From the NCBI GenBank assembly GCA_012515925.1, contig JAAYXM010000155.1, positions 1-17,813 of the forward strand: 17,813 bases of DNA. Direction: 5' to 3'. A program made the position numbers and the translations under genes. The notes below the pieces were generated by a model. It was not told the origin of the DNA. It worked only from the letters and a program-made list of their open reading frames with translations, and searched no databases. This document shows positions 1 through 5,540 of the stretch, one piece after another (within the stretch, counting starts at the first letter, position 1; each line of letters starts with the position of its first letter). This DNA comes from Clostridiales bacterium. GTDB lineage: Bacteria; Bacillota; Clostridia; Oscillospirales; JAAYXM01.

Positions 1-1091
1 GCAGGCTTACGGACAGCGAACGCGAGCGCGTAGCGGCGGAGGCCGAGAATATATTTACCGCCGTAAAATCGGGAGGTTTCAAGCCCTGCATACTGTATGA
101 CGGGGACAAACCCGCGGATTTCAGCTTTATCCCGATTACCCAGTACGGCGGCCTGTACAGGCTTAAAGTTTACGGGGATATGTCATGTCTGCTGCGCGAC
201 TTTTATGATATAAGAGACGAGAAGGACAGGCTGCAAAAGAAAGCGCGGGAGGTTATGAAAACCGTAAACACCGCGTATGAGCGGGCAAACCGGAAGCTCG
301 AGCTTCAGCGGCAAGAGCTTGCAGACGCCCGAAACCGTGAGGAGATACGAAAAAAGGCGGATATAATAACAGCGAACCTGTACCGCATGGAGAAGGGCAT
401 GAGCCGTATTCGCGCGCAGGATTTCTTTTCGCCCGACGGCGGCGAGATTGAGATTCCGCTTGATATAAGCCTTACGCCGCAGCAGAACGCGGCGGTCCTT
501 TATAAAAAGTATAACAGAATGAAAAACGCCGAGATGTATCTGACGGAGCAAATCAGTCGGGGTGAGTGTGAAGTCGAATACCTTGACAGCGTTAAGGAAA
601 GCCTGGAAAGAGCGGAGACGGTTTCGGATATCGACGAGATACGCGAGGAGCTTGCGGAAACGGGCTATATAAAAAAGGCTTCAAGGTCGCGCAAAAAGGA
701 ACACGCCGTAAACCCGTTCGAATTTAAATCAAGCGACGGATACCGCATATACGCCGGGCGCAACAACAGGCAGAACGAGCTTTTGACGCTGAAAATCGCG
801 TTTAAGGAGGATATGTGGCTGCATGCGCAGAAAATCCCCGGCTCTCACGTCATAATTGAGTGCGCGGGCAAGGAGCCGCCGCCGCGCACCGTTACCGAGG
901 CCGCGGTTATCGCGGCGTATTTCTCCCGCGCGCGCGAATCAAGGAAGGTACCAGTGGACTTTACAAAGGTGCGATTTGTTAAAAAAATACCGGGCGGAAA
1001 GCCCGGCGCCGTATCATATACAAACCAGAAAACCGCTTTCGCGGACCCCGACGAAGCACTTGTCGAAAGGCTAAGAGTCAGTCGGACTTAA
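1..1091 (+). CDS. rqcH: RqcH / NFACT family ribosome quality control protein (fibronectin-binding A-like), 5' end missing
   Basis: The reading frame is open from base 3, so the gene begins upstream of the window and the ATG at 180 is internal. About 362 residues are visible. They show the end of the NFACT-N domain, a charged helical stretch starting LLRDFYDIRDEKDRLQKK (near visible residue 63) that forms the coiled-coil middle domain, and the NFACT-R domain with DGYRIYAGRNNRQNELL, DMWLHAQKIPGSHVII and, near the C-terminus, KIPGGKPGAVSYTNQKT. Family knowledge: RqcH binds obstructed 50S subunits carrying peptidyl-tRNA and recruits tRNA-Ala to add C-terminal alanine tails that mark stalled products for proteolysis. 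The Asp-Arg pair of NFACT-N needed for tailing lies outside the window, so activity cannot be judged. The stop codon lies inside the 3' end of the convergent gene (14-bp overlap), with no terminator hairpin between them. Confidence 0.93.
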   Translation, partial: RLTDSERERVAAEAENIFTAVKSGGFKPCILYDGDKPADFSFIPITQYGGLYRLKVYGDMSCLLRDFYDIRDEKDRLQKKAREVMKTVNTAYERANRKLELQRQELADARNREEIRKKADIITANLYRMEKGMSRIRAQDFFSPDGGEIEIPLDISLTPQQNAAVLYKKYNRMKNAEMYLTEQISRGECEVEYLDSVKESLERAETVSDIDEIREELAETGYIKKASRSRKKEHAVNPFEFKSSDGYRIYAGRNNRQNELLTLKIAFKEDMWLHAQKIPGSHVIIECAGKEPPPRTVTEAAVIAAYFSRARESRKVPVDFTKVRFVKKIPGGKPGAVSYTNQKTAFADPDEALVERLRVSRT

Positions 1092-1857
1092 GCCCGGCGC
1101 TTATTTCGGGCAGAATATCGCGAAGCTCGGGGTAGTTTAAAAGCGTATAGCCGACGCCCAGCATATCGGACATATACACTTTCCCGAGAATCGAGCGTAC
1201 ATCGTCAAACAGCACGAAGTGGCTCTGACCCGTGTCGTCGGTATATGTAAAGTAATTCAGACACAGCTCGGGCGAGTAAAAGGCCTGCGCGTTCATGCCG
1301 CGATACAGCGTATCGAATTCCCCGGCTGTCAGTTCTCTGCCCTTGCCCTCCGGCGAGGGCATTAAAAAATCCATTCGCATCCGGCATATCGCGAACGCGA
1401 TTTTTTCTTTTCCGAACCTTTCTATAAGCTCGATAAGGCGGAGCTTAAGTGACCCGCCGGAGATTTCGGAGGTAACAATATATACCGCGTCCGGGCAGAA
1501 CATAGAGAAGTCGATAGGCACCATACAGGGCACCTTGCGTTTCGCGAGCTCGCTGCCGAGGGACGCGGCAAAGCCCGCGGATTTATTATCCGGCTTTCCG
1601 TCAAAGTCCAGCATGACGGCTTCAAAGCCGTGCCGCGCGCACTCGTTTGATATTTCGCCCGCGAGCGTCTTGAAATCGCCCTCGCGGCTGATGTCGAGAC
1701 TTCCTATAATCATAAGCCCGCCCGTGACGTTTGCGCCTATCCTTCCGCGCATTAAGTGCATGTTTTCGATTTTATACGCGAGCCGGCCAGTGCGAAAGCC
1801 GTATTTCGACGCGTCTGCGGTATAGGACGGGGGAACCACAAGATACGGAGGTTTCAT
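1078..1857 (-). CDS. Uncharacterised protein, degenerate GH18-like TIM-barrel
   Basis: This is a 259-residue protein with no signal peptide or membrane segment visible. The frame can be extended to 1917, but I chose the ATG at 1857 because AGGAAGG lies 8 nt before it and because the extension would run into a palindromic repeat (1911-1938). Features resembling glycosyl hydrolase family 18: a strand GFEAVMLDFDG (residues 77-87) in the place of the DGxDxDxE motif; a late segment LNYFTYTDDTGQSHFVLFDD; and a closing SILGKVYMSDMLGVGYTLL, like the last barrel turn of chitinase or spore-hydrolase relatives. The usual catalytic Glu and the first two motif Asp residues are absent (ML-D84-F-D86). If the fold is right, it may bind rather than cleave a glycan, or use other residues. 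It appears monocistronic and overlaps rqcH tail to tail. The fold call is inference from pattern only; the gene itself is convincing. Confidence 0.72.
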   Translation of the reverse strand: MKPPYLVVPPSYTADASKYGFRTGRLAYKIENMHLMRGRIGANVTGGLMIIGSLDISREGDFKTLAGEISNECARHGFEAVMLDFDGKPDNKSAGFAASLGSELAKRKVPCMVPIDFSMFCPDAVYIVTSEISGGSLKLRLIELIERFGKEKIAFAICRMRMDFLMPSPEGKGRELTAGEFDTLYRGMNAQAFYSPELCLNYFTYTDDTGQSHFVLFDDVRSILGKVYMSDMLGVGYTLLNYPELRDILPEISAGLKSD

Positions 1858-1910
1858 TCTGCGAGCCTTCCTTTCAAAAGTCTGAAACGCCGGCGTTTTA
1901 AAAGGTGTGC

Positions 1911-1938
1911 CGCCCATCCCTCCAAGGGGGGATGGGCG
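1911..1938. repeat. Palindromic intergenic repeat, copy 1
   Basis: Perfect 10-bp arms CGCCCATCCC and GGGATGGGCG flank 8 nt that can extend the pairing by two G-C pairs and a wobble. It lies between the divergent starts of the GH18-like gene and yqeG. No T-run follows on either strand, so it is not a terminator. It resembles the palindromes at 3985-4012 and 9592-9618 in having a C-run/G-run core and a very small loop. Confidence 0.7.
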
Positions 1939-1976
1939 AAGCTTATTCAGTCTTAAGTACCGGGGATTAAAAAACC

Positions 1977-2005
1977 TTGTGACATAGCCGGCGGTATGAT
2001 ATACT
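1977..2005 (+). promoter_or_regulatory. Candidate sigma-A promoter for yqeG
   Basis: TTGTGA (1977-1982) and TATACT (2000-2005) are separated by 17 bp. The -10 box matches the consensus at 5 of 6 positions and the -35 box at 4 of 6. It lies about 60 bp before the chosen yqeG start and would drive yqeG, the TIM-barrel gene and aroQ. Confidence 0.45.
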
Positions 2006-2065
2006 ATATTCCAGTTATATTAGAAAAATAAACATAATATGCGGACGTATAAAGGAGTTTTATCG

Positions 2066-2548
2066 TTGCTTAAGTATTTCGGGGCGGACGTGTATTTAGA
2101 CAGTATTTACGGGCTGACGCCGGAGCTTCTGGAAAAGCTCGGCATCCGCGCTCTGATAATGGATTTGGACAATACCGTCGCGGCGTACAATACAATACTC
2201 CCCGACGATAAGGTTATGGAGTGGTTTAAGACGCTAAGGCAGGCGGGGATTCCGATTGCGGTCGTCTCGAACAACAGCGAGGCGCGCGTCAGCAGGTTCT
2301 GCCTGCCCCTCGGCATACCGCATTTCTGGGAGGGCGGAAAGCCGAGCCCGCGCATTATCCGTAAAGCTATGGAGGAAATCGGGGCAAAGCCGGAATACAC
2401 CGCTATGGTGGGCGACAAGCTGCTCACGGATGTATGGGGCGCCCGGCGCTGCGGGATAACCGCGATTCTGGTAAAGCCCGTCGGCGGACGCGGAATCATA
2501 AACTATATAAGGCATAAGCATAAACTAAAAGAAGTGGAGAAGAAATAA
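2066..2548 (+). CDS. yqeG: YqeG family HAD IIIA-type phosphatase
   Basis: A 160-residue HAD-superfamily hydrolase. The four HAD motifs are present: DLDNT (D33, D35; nucleophile and acid/base), VVSNN (S68), the lysine in GGKPSP (K92), and GDKLLTD (D117, D122). There is no large cap domain, as expected for the YqeG group. I chose TTG at 2066 over the ATG at 2039 because AAAGGAG (2051-2057) sits 8 nt upstream of TTG and falls inside the longer reading, and because the resulting N-terminus (MLKYF) matches the Bacillus YqeG start. The family is predicted to dephosphorylate a small metabolite; the substrate is unknown to me. It is the first gene of a + strand run, and its stop codon directly abuts the ATG of the next gene (TAAATG), indicating co-transcription. 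The yqeH GTPase neighbour found in Bacillus is absent here. Confidence 0.9.
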   Translation: MLKYFGADVYLDSIYGLTPELLEKLGIRALIMDLDNTVAAYNTILPDDKVMEWFKTLRQAGIPIAVVSNNSEARVSRFCLPLGIPHFWEGGKPSPRIIRKAMEEIGAKPEYTAMVGDKLLTDVWGARRCGITAILVKPVGGRGIINYIRHKHKLKEVEKK

Positions 2549-3418
2549 ATGCGTGTGAGATTCGGGCCGGCCGGCAATTCCGAAAGCTTCTATAACGCGG
2601 GTCATAAGTCCACGCTCGAAGCGCCCGCGTGGCTTCACGGCATGGGGCTTGACGCCTATGAATACCAGTGCGGCCGCGGGGTTTTTATAAAAAAGGACAC
2701 CGCGGTGAAGCTCGGCAGCCTCGCGAAGGAATACGATATCGGGCTATCGCTCCACGCGCCGTATTTTGTGAGCCTCGCGAACCCGGATGAGGAAATCAGG
2801 AAAAAAACAATCGGGCATATACTGAAAAGCTGTGAAGCCGCGGCAAATATGGGCGCGAAACGCGTTATACTGCACAGCGGCTCACTTATGAAGCGCACCC
2901 GGGCGGAGGCGCTTGAAATCGCGTGCGAAACGCTTAGTCTCGCCATACGCGAATACGACGATAAGGGATTCGGCGACATCACGCTTTGCCCCGAGCTTAT
3001 GGGTGTCCGAAACCAGCTGGGCGATTTGGACGAGGTAATAACCCTTTGCTCGGTTGACAAGAGGCTTATTCCGTGCATAGATTTCGGGCATTACAACGCG
3101 CGCAATTACGGGACGCTTAAAACCGGGGAGGATTATGCGGAAATACTGGACAGGCTCGAAGCGGGGCTCGGCTATGAGCGAATAAAAAGCTTTCACGCGC
3201 ACTTTTCGAGAATCGAGTATACTACACCCGGCGGCGAGCTACGTCATCTCACATTCGAGGATACCGAATACGGTCCGTTTTTTGATTCCCTGGCGGATTT
3301 GCTTGTAAAAAGAAAGCTTACCCCCGTCATTATCTGCGAGAGCGCGGGAACACAGGCGGAGGACGCCGCTAATATGCGGCTTACCTATGAGGAAGCCGCT
3401 AAACAGTATAAAGAATAG
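2549..3418 (+). CDS. Endonuclease IV-like TIM-barrel protein (AP endonuclease family 2 fold)
   Basis: A 289-residue protein with the metal-ligand pattern of the endonuclease IV / xylose isomerase superfamily: H69 in SLHAPYF, H109 in ILHSG, E149 in CPELMG, D178 and H181 in CIDFGHYNAR, H216 and H218 in SFHAHFSRIEY, and E264 in IICESAG. H69, H109 and H216 fall at the residue numbers used by E. coli Nfo, so a di- or tri-zinc barrel is likely. The Nfo DRHENIG segment is replaced by GELRHLTFED, so abasic-site cleavage should not be assumed; a DNA-repair hydrolase or a sugar isomerase are both possible. A weak GTGGAG ribosome site precedes ATG. The gene is fused head-to-tail to yqeG without spacer and ends 3 bp before aroQ, so all three are probably one transcript. 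Confidence 0.85.
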   Translation: MRVRFGPAGNSESFYNAGHKSTLEAPAWLHGMGLDAYEYQCGRGVFIKKDTAVKLGSLAKEYDIGLSLHAPYFVSLANPDEEIRKKTIGHILKSCEAAANMGAKRVILHSGSLMKRTRAEALEIACETLSLAIREYDDKGFGDITLCPELMGVRNQLGDLDEVITLCSVDKRLIPCIDFGHYNARNYGTLKTGEDYAEILDRLEAGLGYERIKSFHAHFSRIEYTTPGGELRHLTFEDTEYGPFFDSLADLLVKRKLTPVIICESAGTQAEDAANMRLTYEEAAKQYKE

Positions 3419-3421
3419 GTT

Positions 3422-3868
3422 GTGATTTGTTTGAAAAAGAAGCTGCTTGTTTTAAACGGCCCGAATCTGAACCTTTTGGGCCAGAGAGAAACGAACATCT
3501 ACGGCGAGGACTCGCTTTCAAGCATTATCGACGAGGCGCGCGCCCACGCCGTAAAGCTTGGCTTCGAGCTTGACGATTTCCAGTCCAATAACGAGGGCGA
3601 AATAATAGACAGGCTGCACGCCGCTCGCGGCGTGTATTGCGGGATTGTTCTCAACGCCGGGGCGTATACGCATTACAGTATAGCGATACGGGACGCGCTT
3701 GCCGCGGTGAAGCTGCCCTGCGTCGAGGTGCATATGACGAACGTGCATATGCGCGAGGAATTCAGGCATAAATCCGTCATCGCACCCGTTTGCGTCGGTG
3801 TGATTGCGGGCTTCGGAAAGATAAGCTACCGACTCGCGATAGACGCACTCGCGGCATATTGCATCTGA
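3422..3868 (+). CDS. aroQ: Type II 3-dehydroquinate dehydratase
   Basis: A 148-residue enzyme of the shikimate pathway (3-dehydroquinate to 3-dehydroshikimate, dodecameric type II fold). Signature: NGPNLNLLGQRE with R22, the catalytic tyrosine in IYG (Y27), FQSNNEGEIID, the LNAGAYTHYSIAIRDA loop (N78, catalytic H84), and VEVHMTNVHMREEFRHKSVI (H104, R111, R115). All active-site positions are present. The start is uncertain: GTG at 3422 has no clear ribosome site, while TTG at 3431, three codons later, is preceded by AGG at 11 nt; both give acceptable N-termini. The gene is the third of the yqeG run. In many Firmicutes aroQ is followed by an Xaa-Pro peptidase gene and then efp; here the peptidase is missing and a repeat-rich gap takes its place. 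Confidence 0.95.
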   Translation: MICLKKKLLVLNGPNLNLLGQRETNIYGEDSLSSIIDEARAHAVKLGFELDDFQSNNEGEIIDRLHAARGVYCGIVLNAGAYTHYSIAIRDALAAVKLPCVEVHMTNVHMREEFRHKSVIAPVCVGVIAGFGKISYRLAIDALAAYCI

Positions 3869-3889
3869 TTTTCCTTTTGAAAAATCAGA
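3864..3889. repeat. AT-rich hairpin overlapping the aroQ stop codon
   Basis: Nine-bp perfect arms TCTGATTTT and AAAATCAGA with an 8-nt loop. The aroQ TGA lies in the left arm. No T-run follows, so termination is doubtful. It is the first element of the intergenic mosaic before efp. Confidence 0.55.
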
Positions 3890-3921
3890 GATACGAGATA
3901 AGAGATAAAAGATAAGAGAAG
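3887..3921. repeat. Tandem 7-bp array, unit AGAGATA (about four copies plus a decayed fifth)
   Basis: Consecutive heptamers read AGAGATA, CGAGATA, AGAGATA, AAAGATA, AGAGAAG. The strand is almost purely purine apart from the T (and one C). It is partly complementary to the CACTCTT array at 3961-3988, pairing 4-5 of every 7 bases in register. Confidence 0.85.
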
Positions 3922-3947
3922 TTTTTCTTACCGAAAGGGAAGAAAAC
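3921..3947 (+). terminator. Imperfect hairpin with GAAA tetraloop; possible aroQ terminator
   Basis: GTTTTTCTT and AAGAAAAC form outer arms with one extra T, and CC/GG close a GAAA loop with an A-G mismatch between. A T-rich stretch (TTTCTTTT, 3953-3960) follows after 5 nt, compatible with a weak rho-independent terminator on the + strand. It may instead simply be the apex of the large heptamer-arm structure. Confidence 0.4.
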
Positions 3948-3960
3948 AACAATTTCTTTT

Positions 3961-3988
3961 CACTCTTCACTCTTCACTCTTCACTATT
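3961..3988. repeat. Tandem 7-bp array, unit CACTCTT (three exact copies plus CACTATT)
   Basis: Three exact CACTCTT units at 3961-3981 are followed by CACTATT at 3982-3988. It forms the right arm opposite the AGAGATA array: CTCTT of the units pairs with AAGAG of the left array with two mismatches per period. Confidence 0.9.
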
Positions 3989-4012
3989 TCTCTCCCACAG
4001 GGGAGAGAAATA
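3985..4012. repeat. Palindromic intergenic repeat, copy 2
   Basis: Perfect 12-bp arms TATTTCTCTCCC and GGGAGAGAAATA around the loop ACAG. Like the copy at 9592-9618 it has a CTCTCCC/GGGAGAG core. It abuts the CACTCTT array and lies just before the efp promoter region. Confidence 0.8.
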
Positions 4013-4022
4013 TAATTTAATA

Positions 4023-4051
4023 TTGCAATCGGGATAAAATTGCGGTAAAAT
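4023..4051 (+). promoter_or_regulatory. Candidate sigma-A promoter for efp
   Basis: TTGCAA (4023-4028), 17 bp, TAAAAT (4046-4051). A second possibility is TTGGAT (4055-4060) with CATAAT (4078-4083), also 17 bp apart. A 10-bp palindrome TTATGCATAA (4062-4071) lies between them. One of these pairs probably starts efp separately from aroQ. Confidence 0.4.
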
Positions 4052-4117
4052 AACTTGGATCTTATGCATAAATAATACATAATCAGGAAAACTAATATAG
4101 ACAACGGAGGAAGATTA

Positions 4118-4681
4118 ATGATTTCTGCTGGCGAATTTCGTAACGGTATTACGTTTGATATGGACGGACAGGTTCTCCAGGTTGTGGAATTTCAGCATGT
4201 TAAGCCCGGAAAAGGCGCGGCCTTCGTGCGCACCAAGCTCCGCAACGTTATAACCGGCGCGGTTACGGAGCGCACATTTAACCCGACGGAAAAATTCCCG
4301 CCCGCGTATGTTGAGAGAAGGGAAATGGAGTATCTTTACTGCGACGGGGAGCTTTATCATTTTATGGATGTGGAGACCTATGAGCAGCTGCCGCTTAACG
4401 CGGAAAAGCTGACGGACAGCTTCAAGTTCGTAAAGGAAAATATGATAGTCAAGGTGTTGTCCTATAAGGGCTCCGTGTTCGGGGTCGAGCCGCCCAATTT
4501 CGTCGATCTTGAGGTTACGGAGGCCGAGCCCGGCGTCAAGGGCGACACGGCTACGAACGTGATGAAGCCCGCAATCGTCGAAACGGGCGCCGAGGTCAAG
4601 GTGCCGCTGTTTATCAATATCGGCGACCGCATCAGGATTGACACGCGCACCGGCGAATATCTGGAGCGGGCGAAGGATTAA
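4118..4681 (+). CDS. efp: Elongation factor P
   Basis: A 187-residue, full-length EF-P. It binds the ribosome between the P and E sites and relieves stalling at consecutive prolines. The N-terminal KOW-like domain carries the loop VKPGKGAAFVRTK with K32 at the tip, the lysine that is post-translationally modified in Bacillus (5-aminopentanol) and by other routes elsewhere. The loop has the KPGKG form typical of Bacillota rather than the arginine tip of rhamnosylated EF-P. OB domains II and III follow, ending GDRIRIDTRTGEYLERA. GGAGG lies 7 nt before ATG. No modification enzyme gene is seen in the window. The 24-nt gap to the next start suggests co-transcription with the zinc-ribbon gene. Confidence 0.97.
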   Translation: MISAGEFRNGITFDMDGQVLQVVEFQHVKPGKGAAFVRTKLRNVITGAVTERTFNPTEKFPPAYVERREMEYLYCDGELYHFMDVETYEQLPLNAEKLTDSFKFVKENMIVKVLSYKGSVFGVEPPNFVDLEVTEAEPGVKGDTATNVMKPAIVETGAEVKVPLFINIGDRIRIDTRTGEYLERAKD

Positions 4682-4705
4682 TTCCGCTTGAAAGGAGAAA
4701 TAAAG

Positions 4706-5110
4706 ATGGATATTATGGAAAAGGCGGCTTATCTTAACGGGCTTGCCGAGGGGCTTGACATAAGCTCCGACACCAAGGAAGGGAAGCTGCTTCGCGCCAT
4801 GGTCGAGGTTATAAACGAGCTCGCGGCTTCCGTAAACGACCTTCAGAACGAAAACAATGAGATAAACAGCGAGCTTGACGAAATCGCCGAGCAGCTTATC
4901 GATATTGAGGACGCTTTGGAGATGTACGATGAATACGACGAGGATACGGATTTTTATGAGGTTGAATGTCCCGCCTGCGGCGAGCGTTTATCCGTGGACG
5001 AGGATATCATGGAACAGGGCAGGATAAAGTGCCCGGGTTGCGGCGAGGACCTGGAGTTTGAGTTTGACGAGGCCGAATGCGACGACCCGGAATGTAAATG
5101 TCATTCATAA
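4706..5110 (+). CDS. Acidic zinc-ribbon protein, CD1247-type N-terminal domain family
   Basis: A 134-residue acidic protein. I start it at ATG 4706, because AAAGGAG (4691-4697) is 8 nt upstream and would be translated if the TTG at 4688 were used. Residues 1-35 (AYLNGLAEGLDISSDTKEGKLLRAMVEVI) resemble the N-terminal domain of clostridial proteins often found beside efp. Residues about 36-75 are a glutamate/asparagine-rich helix, probably coiled-coil. A zinc ribbon follows, with CPAC (C88, C91) and CPGC (C109, C112). A short C-terminal ECDDPECKCHS adds C125, C130 and C132, a possible second metal site. The function is unknown; neighbourhood with efp hints at a ribosome- or transcription-linked role, which is inference. 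A GC-rich terminator follows immediately. Confidence 0.85.
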   Translation: MDIMEKAAYLNGLAEGLDISSDTKEGKLLRAMVEVINELAASVNDLQNENNEINSELDEIAEQLIDIEDALEMYDEYDEDTDFYEVECPACGERLSVDEDIMEQGRIKCPGCGEDLEFEFDEAECDDPECKCHS

Positions 5111-5111
5111 T

Positions 5112-5144
5112 AAAAGAGCCGCGGCGGGCGCCGCGGCTTTTGTA
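5112..5144 (+). terminator. Rho-independent terminator after the zinc-ribbon gene, directly before the ogt-like ribosome site
   Basis: AGCCGCGGCG (5117-5126) and CGCCGCGGCT (5129-5138) form a near-perfect stem, closing in practice with 9 pairs around GGGC. TTTTG follows. The ribosome site of the next gene begins only a few bases later, so the next gene either depends on read-through or is controlled here. Confidence 0.8.
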
Positions 5145-5159
5145 TTCAGGAAGGTTTAT

Positions 5160-5480
5160 ATGTGCCATTTAAAAAGCGGTAACGTTTTTAATATGATATA
5201 CGACGTTGTGCGGCAAATTCCGCGCGGCAAGGTCGCGACTTACGGGCAGATAGCGATGCTTATCGGCAACCCGAGAATGTCAAGGGTTGTCGGGTATGCG
5301 CTGCATGTCAACCCGGAGCCCGGGGTCATACCGTGCCACCGCGTGGTCAACCGCTTCGGCGAGCTCTCGGGCGCGTTCGCGTTCGGCGGCGAAAACCGCC
5401 AGCGCGAGCTGCTTTCCGCCGAGGGAATTACGTTTTTGCCAAACGGCAGGGTAGACCATAAAAAACACCGCTGGATATAG
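5160..5480 (+). CDS. Short methylated-DNA--protein-cysteine methyltransferase family protein (DNA-binding domain only)
   Basis: A 106-residue protein corresponding to the C-terminal, DNA-binding and active-site half of O6-alkylguanine methyltransferase. Visible motifs: GKVATYGQIA (residues 23-32, helix-turn-helix region), R42 in SRVVGYAL (arginine finger), NP (51-52), the active-site IPCHRVV with C59 and H60, and GG/NRQRELL. The cysteine is retained, so it is not the alkyltransferase-like (ATL) type with PWHR; methyl transfer is possible. The usual N-terminal ribonuclease-H-like domain is missing. The start at ATG 5160 has AGGAAGG 5 nt before it; an open extension to 5058 overlaps the previous gene and terminator and is rejected. 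It sits directly after a terminator and converges with the dehydrogenase gene. Confidence 0.88.
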   Translation: MCHLKSGNVFNMIYDVVRQIPRGKVATYGQIAMLIGNPRMSRVVGYALHVNPEPGVIPCHRVVNRFGELSGAFAFGGENRQRELLSAEGITFLPNGRVDHKKHRWI

Positions 5481-5484
5481 TAAA

Positions 5485-5530
5485 AATAAAGGCGGGGCCG
5501 CATTGTTCCGCAGGCACAATGCGGCCCCGC
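5485..5530. terminator. Two-way terminator between ogt-like and butanol dehydrogenase genes
   Basis: Perfect 15-bp stem: GCGGGGCCGCATTGT (5492-5506) with ACAATGCGGCCCCGC (5516-5530), loop of 9 nt. On the - strand it is followed by TTTATTTTTA, a good U-tract for the dehydrogenase transcript. On the + strand only TAATTCTAT follows, so it is a weaker stop for the ogt-like gene. Confidence 0.88.
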
Positions 5531-5540
5531 TAATTCTATA

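Noticed and set aside
1295..1825. A 176-codon open frame on + opposite the GH18-like gene
   Set aside because: It is the complement of a better supported gene with its own ribosome site; composition is serine/proline-rich shadow sequence with no recognisable motif.
1858..1917. N-terminal extension of the GH18-like protein
   Set aside because: It would translate the edge of a palindromic repeat and its own ribosome site.
2549..3418. Assignment as genuine endonuclease IV (nfo)
   Set aside because: Key segment DRHENIG is altered, so only the fold is claimed.
3887..3988. Heptamer arrays considered as a CRISPR array
   Set aside because: Units of 7 bp repeat without spacers, and no cas gene is in the window.
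5058..5159. N-terminal extension of the ogt-like protein
   Set aside because: It would overlap the zinc-ribbon gene and run through the terminator; ATG 5160 has its own ribosome site and matches the family start.
5492..5530. The 15-bp stem as a member of the palindrome family
   Set aside because: It has a 9-nt loop, a good U-tract on the - strand and lies between convergent gene ends, so it is a terminator.
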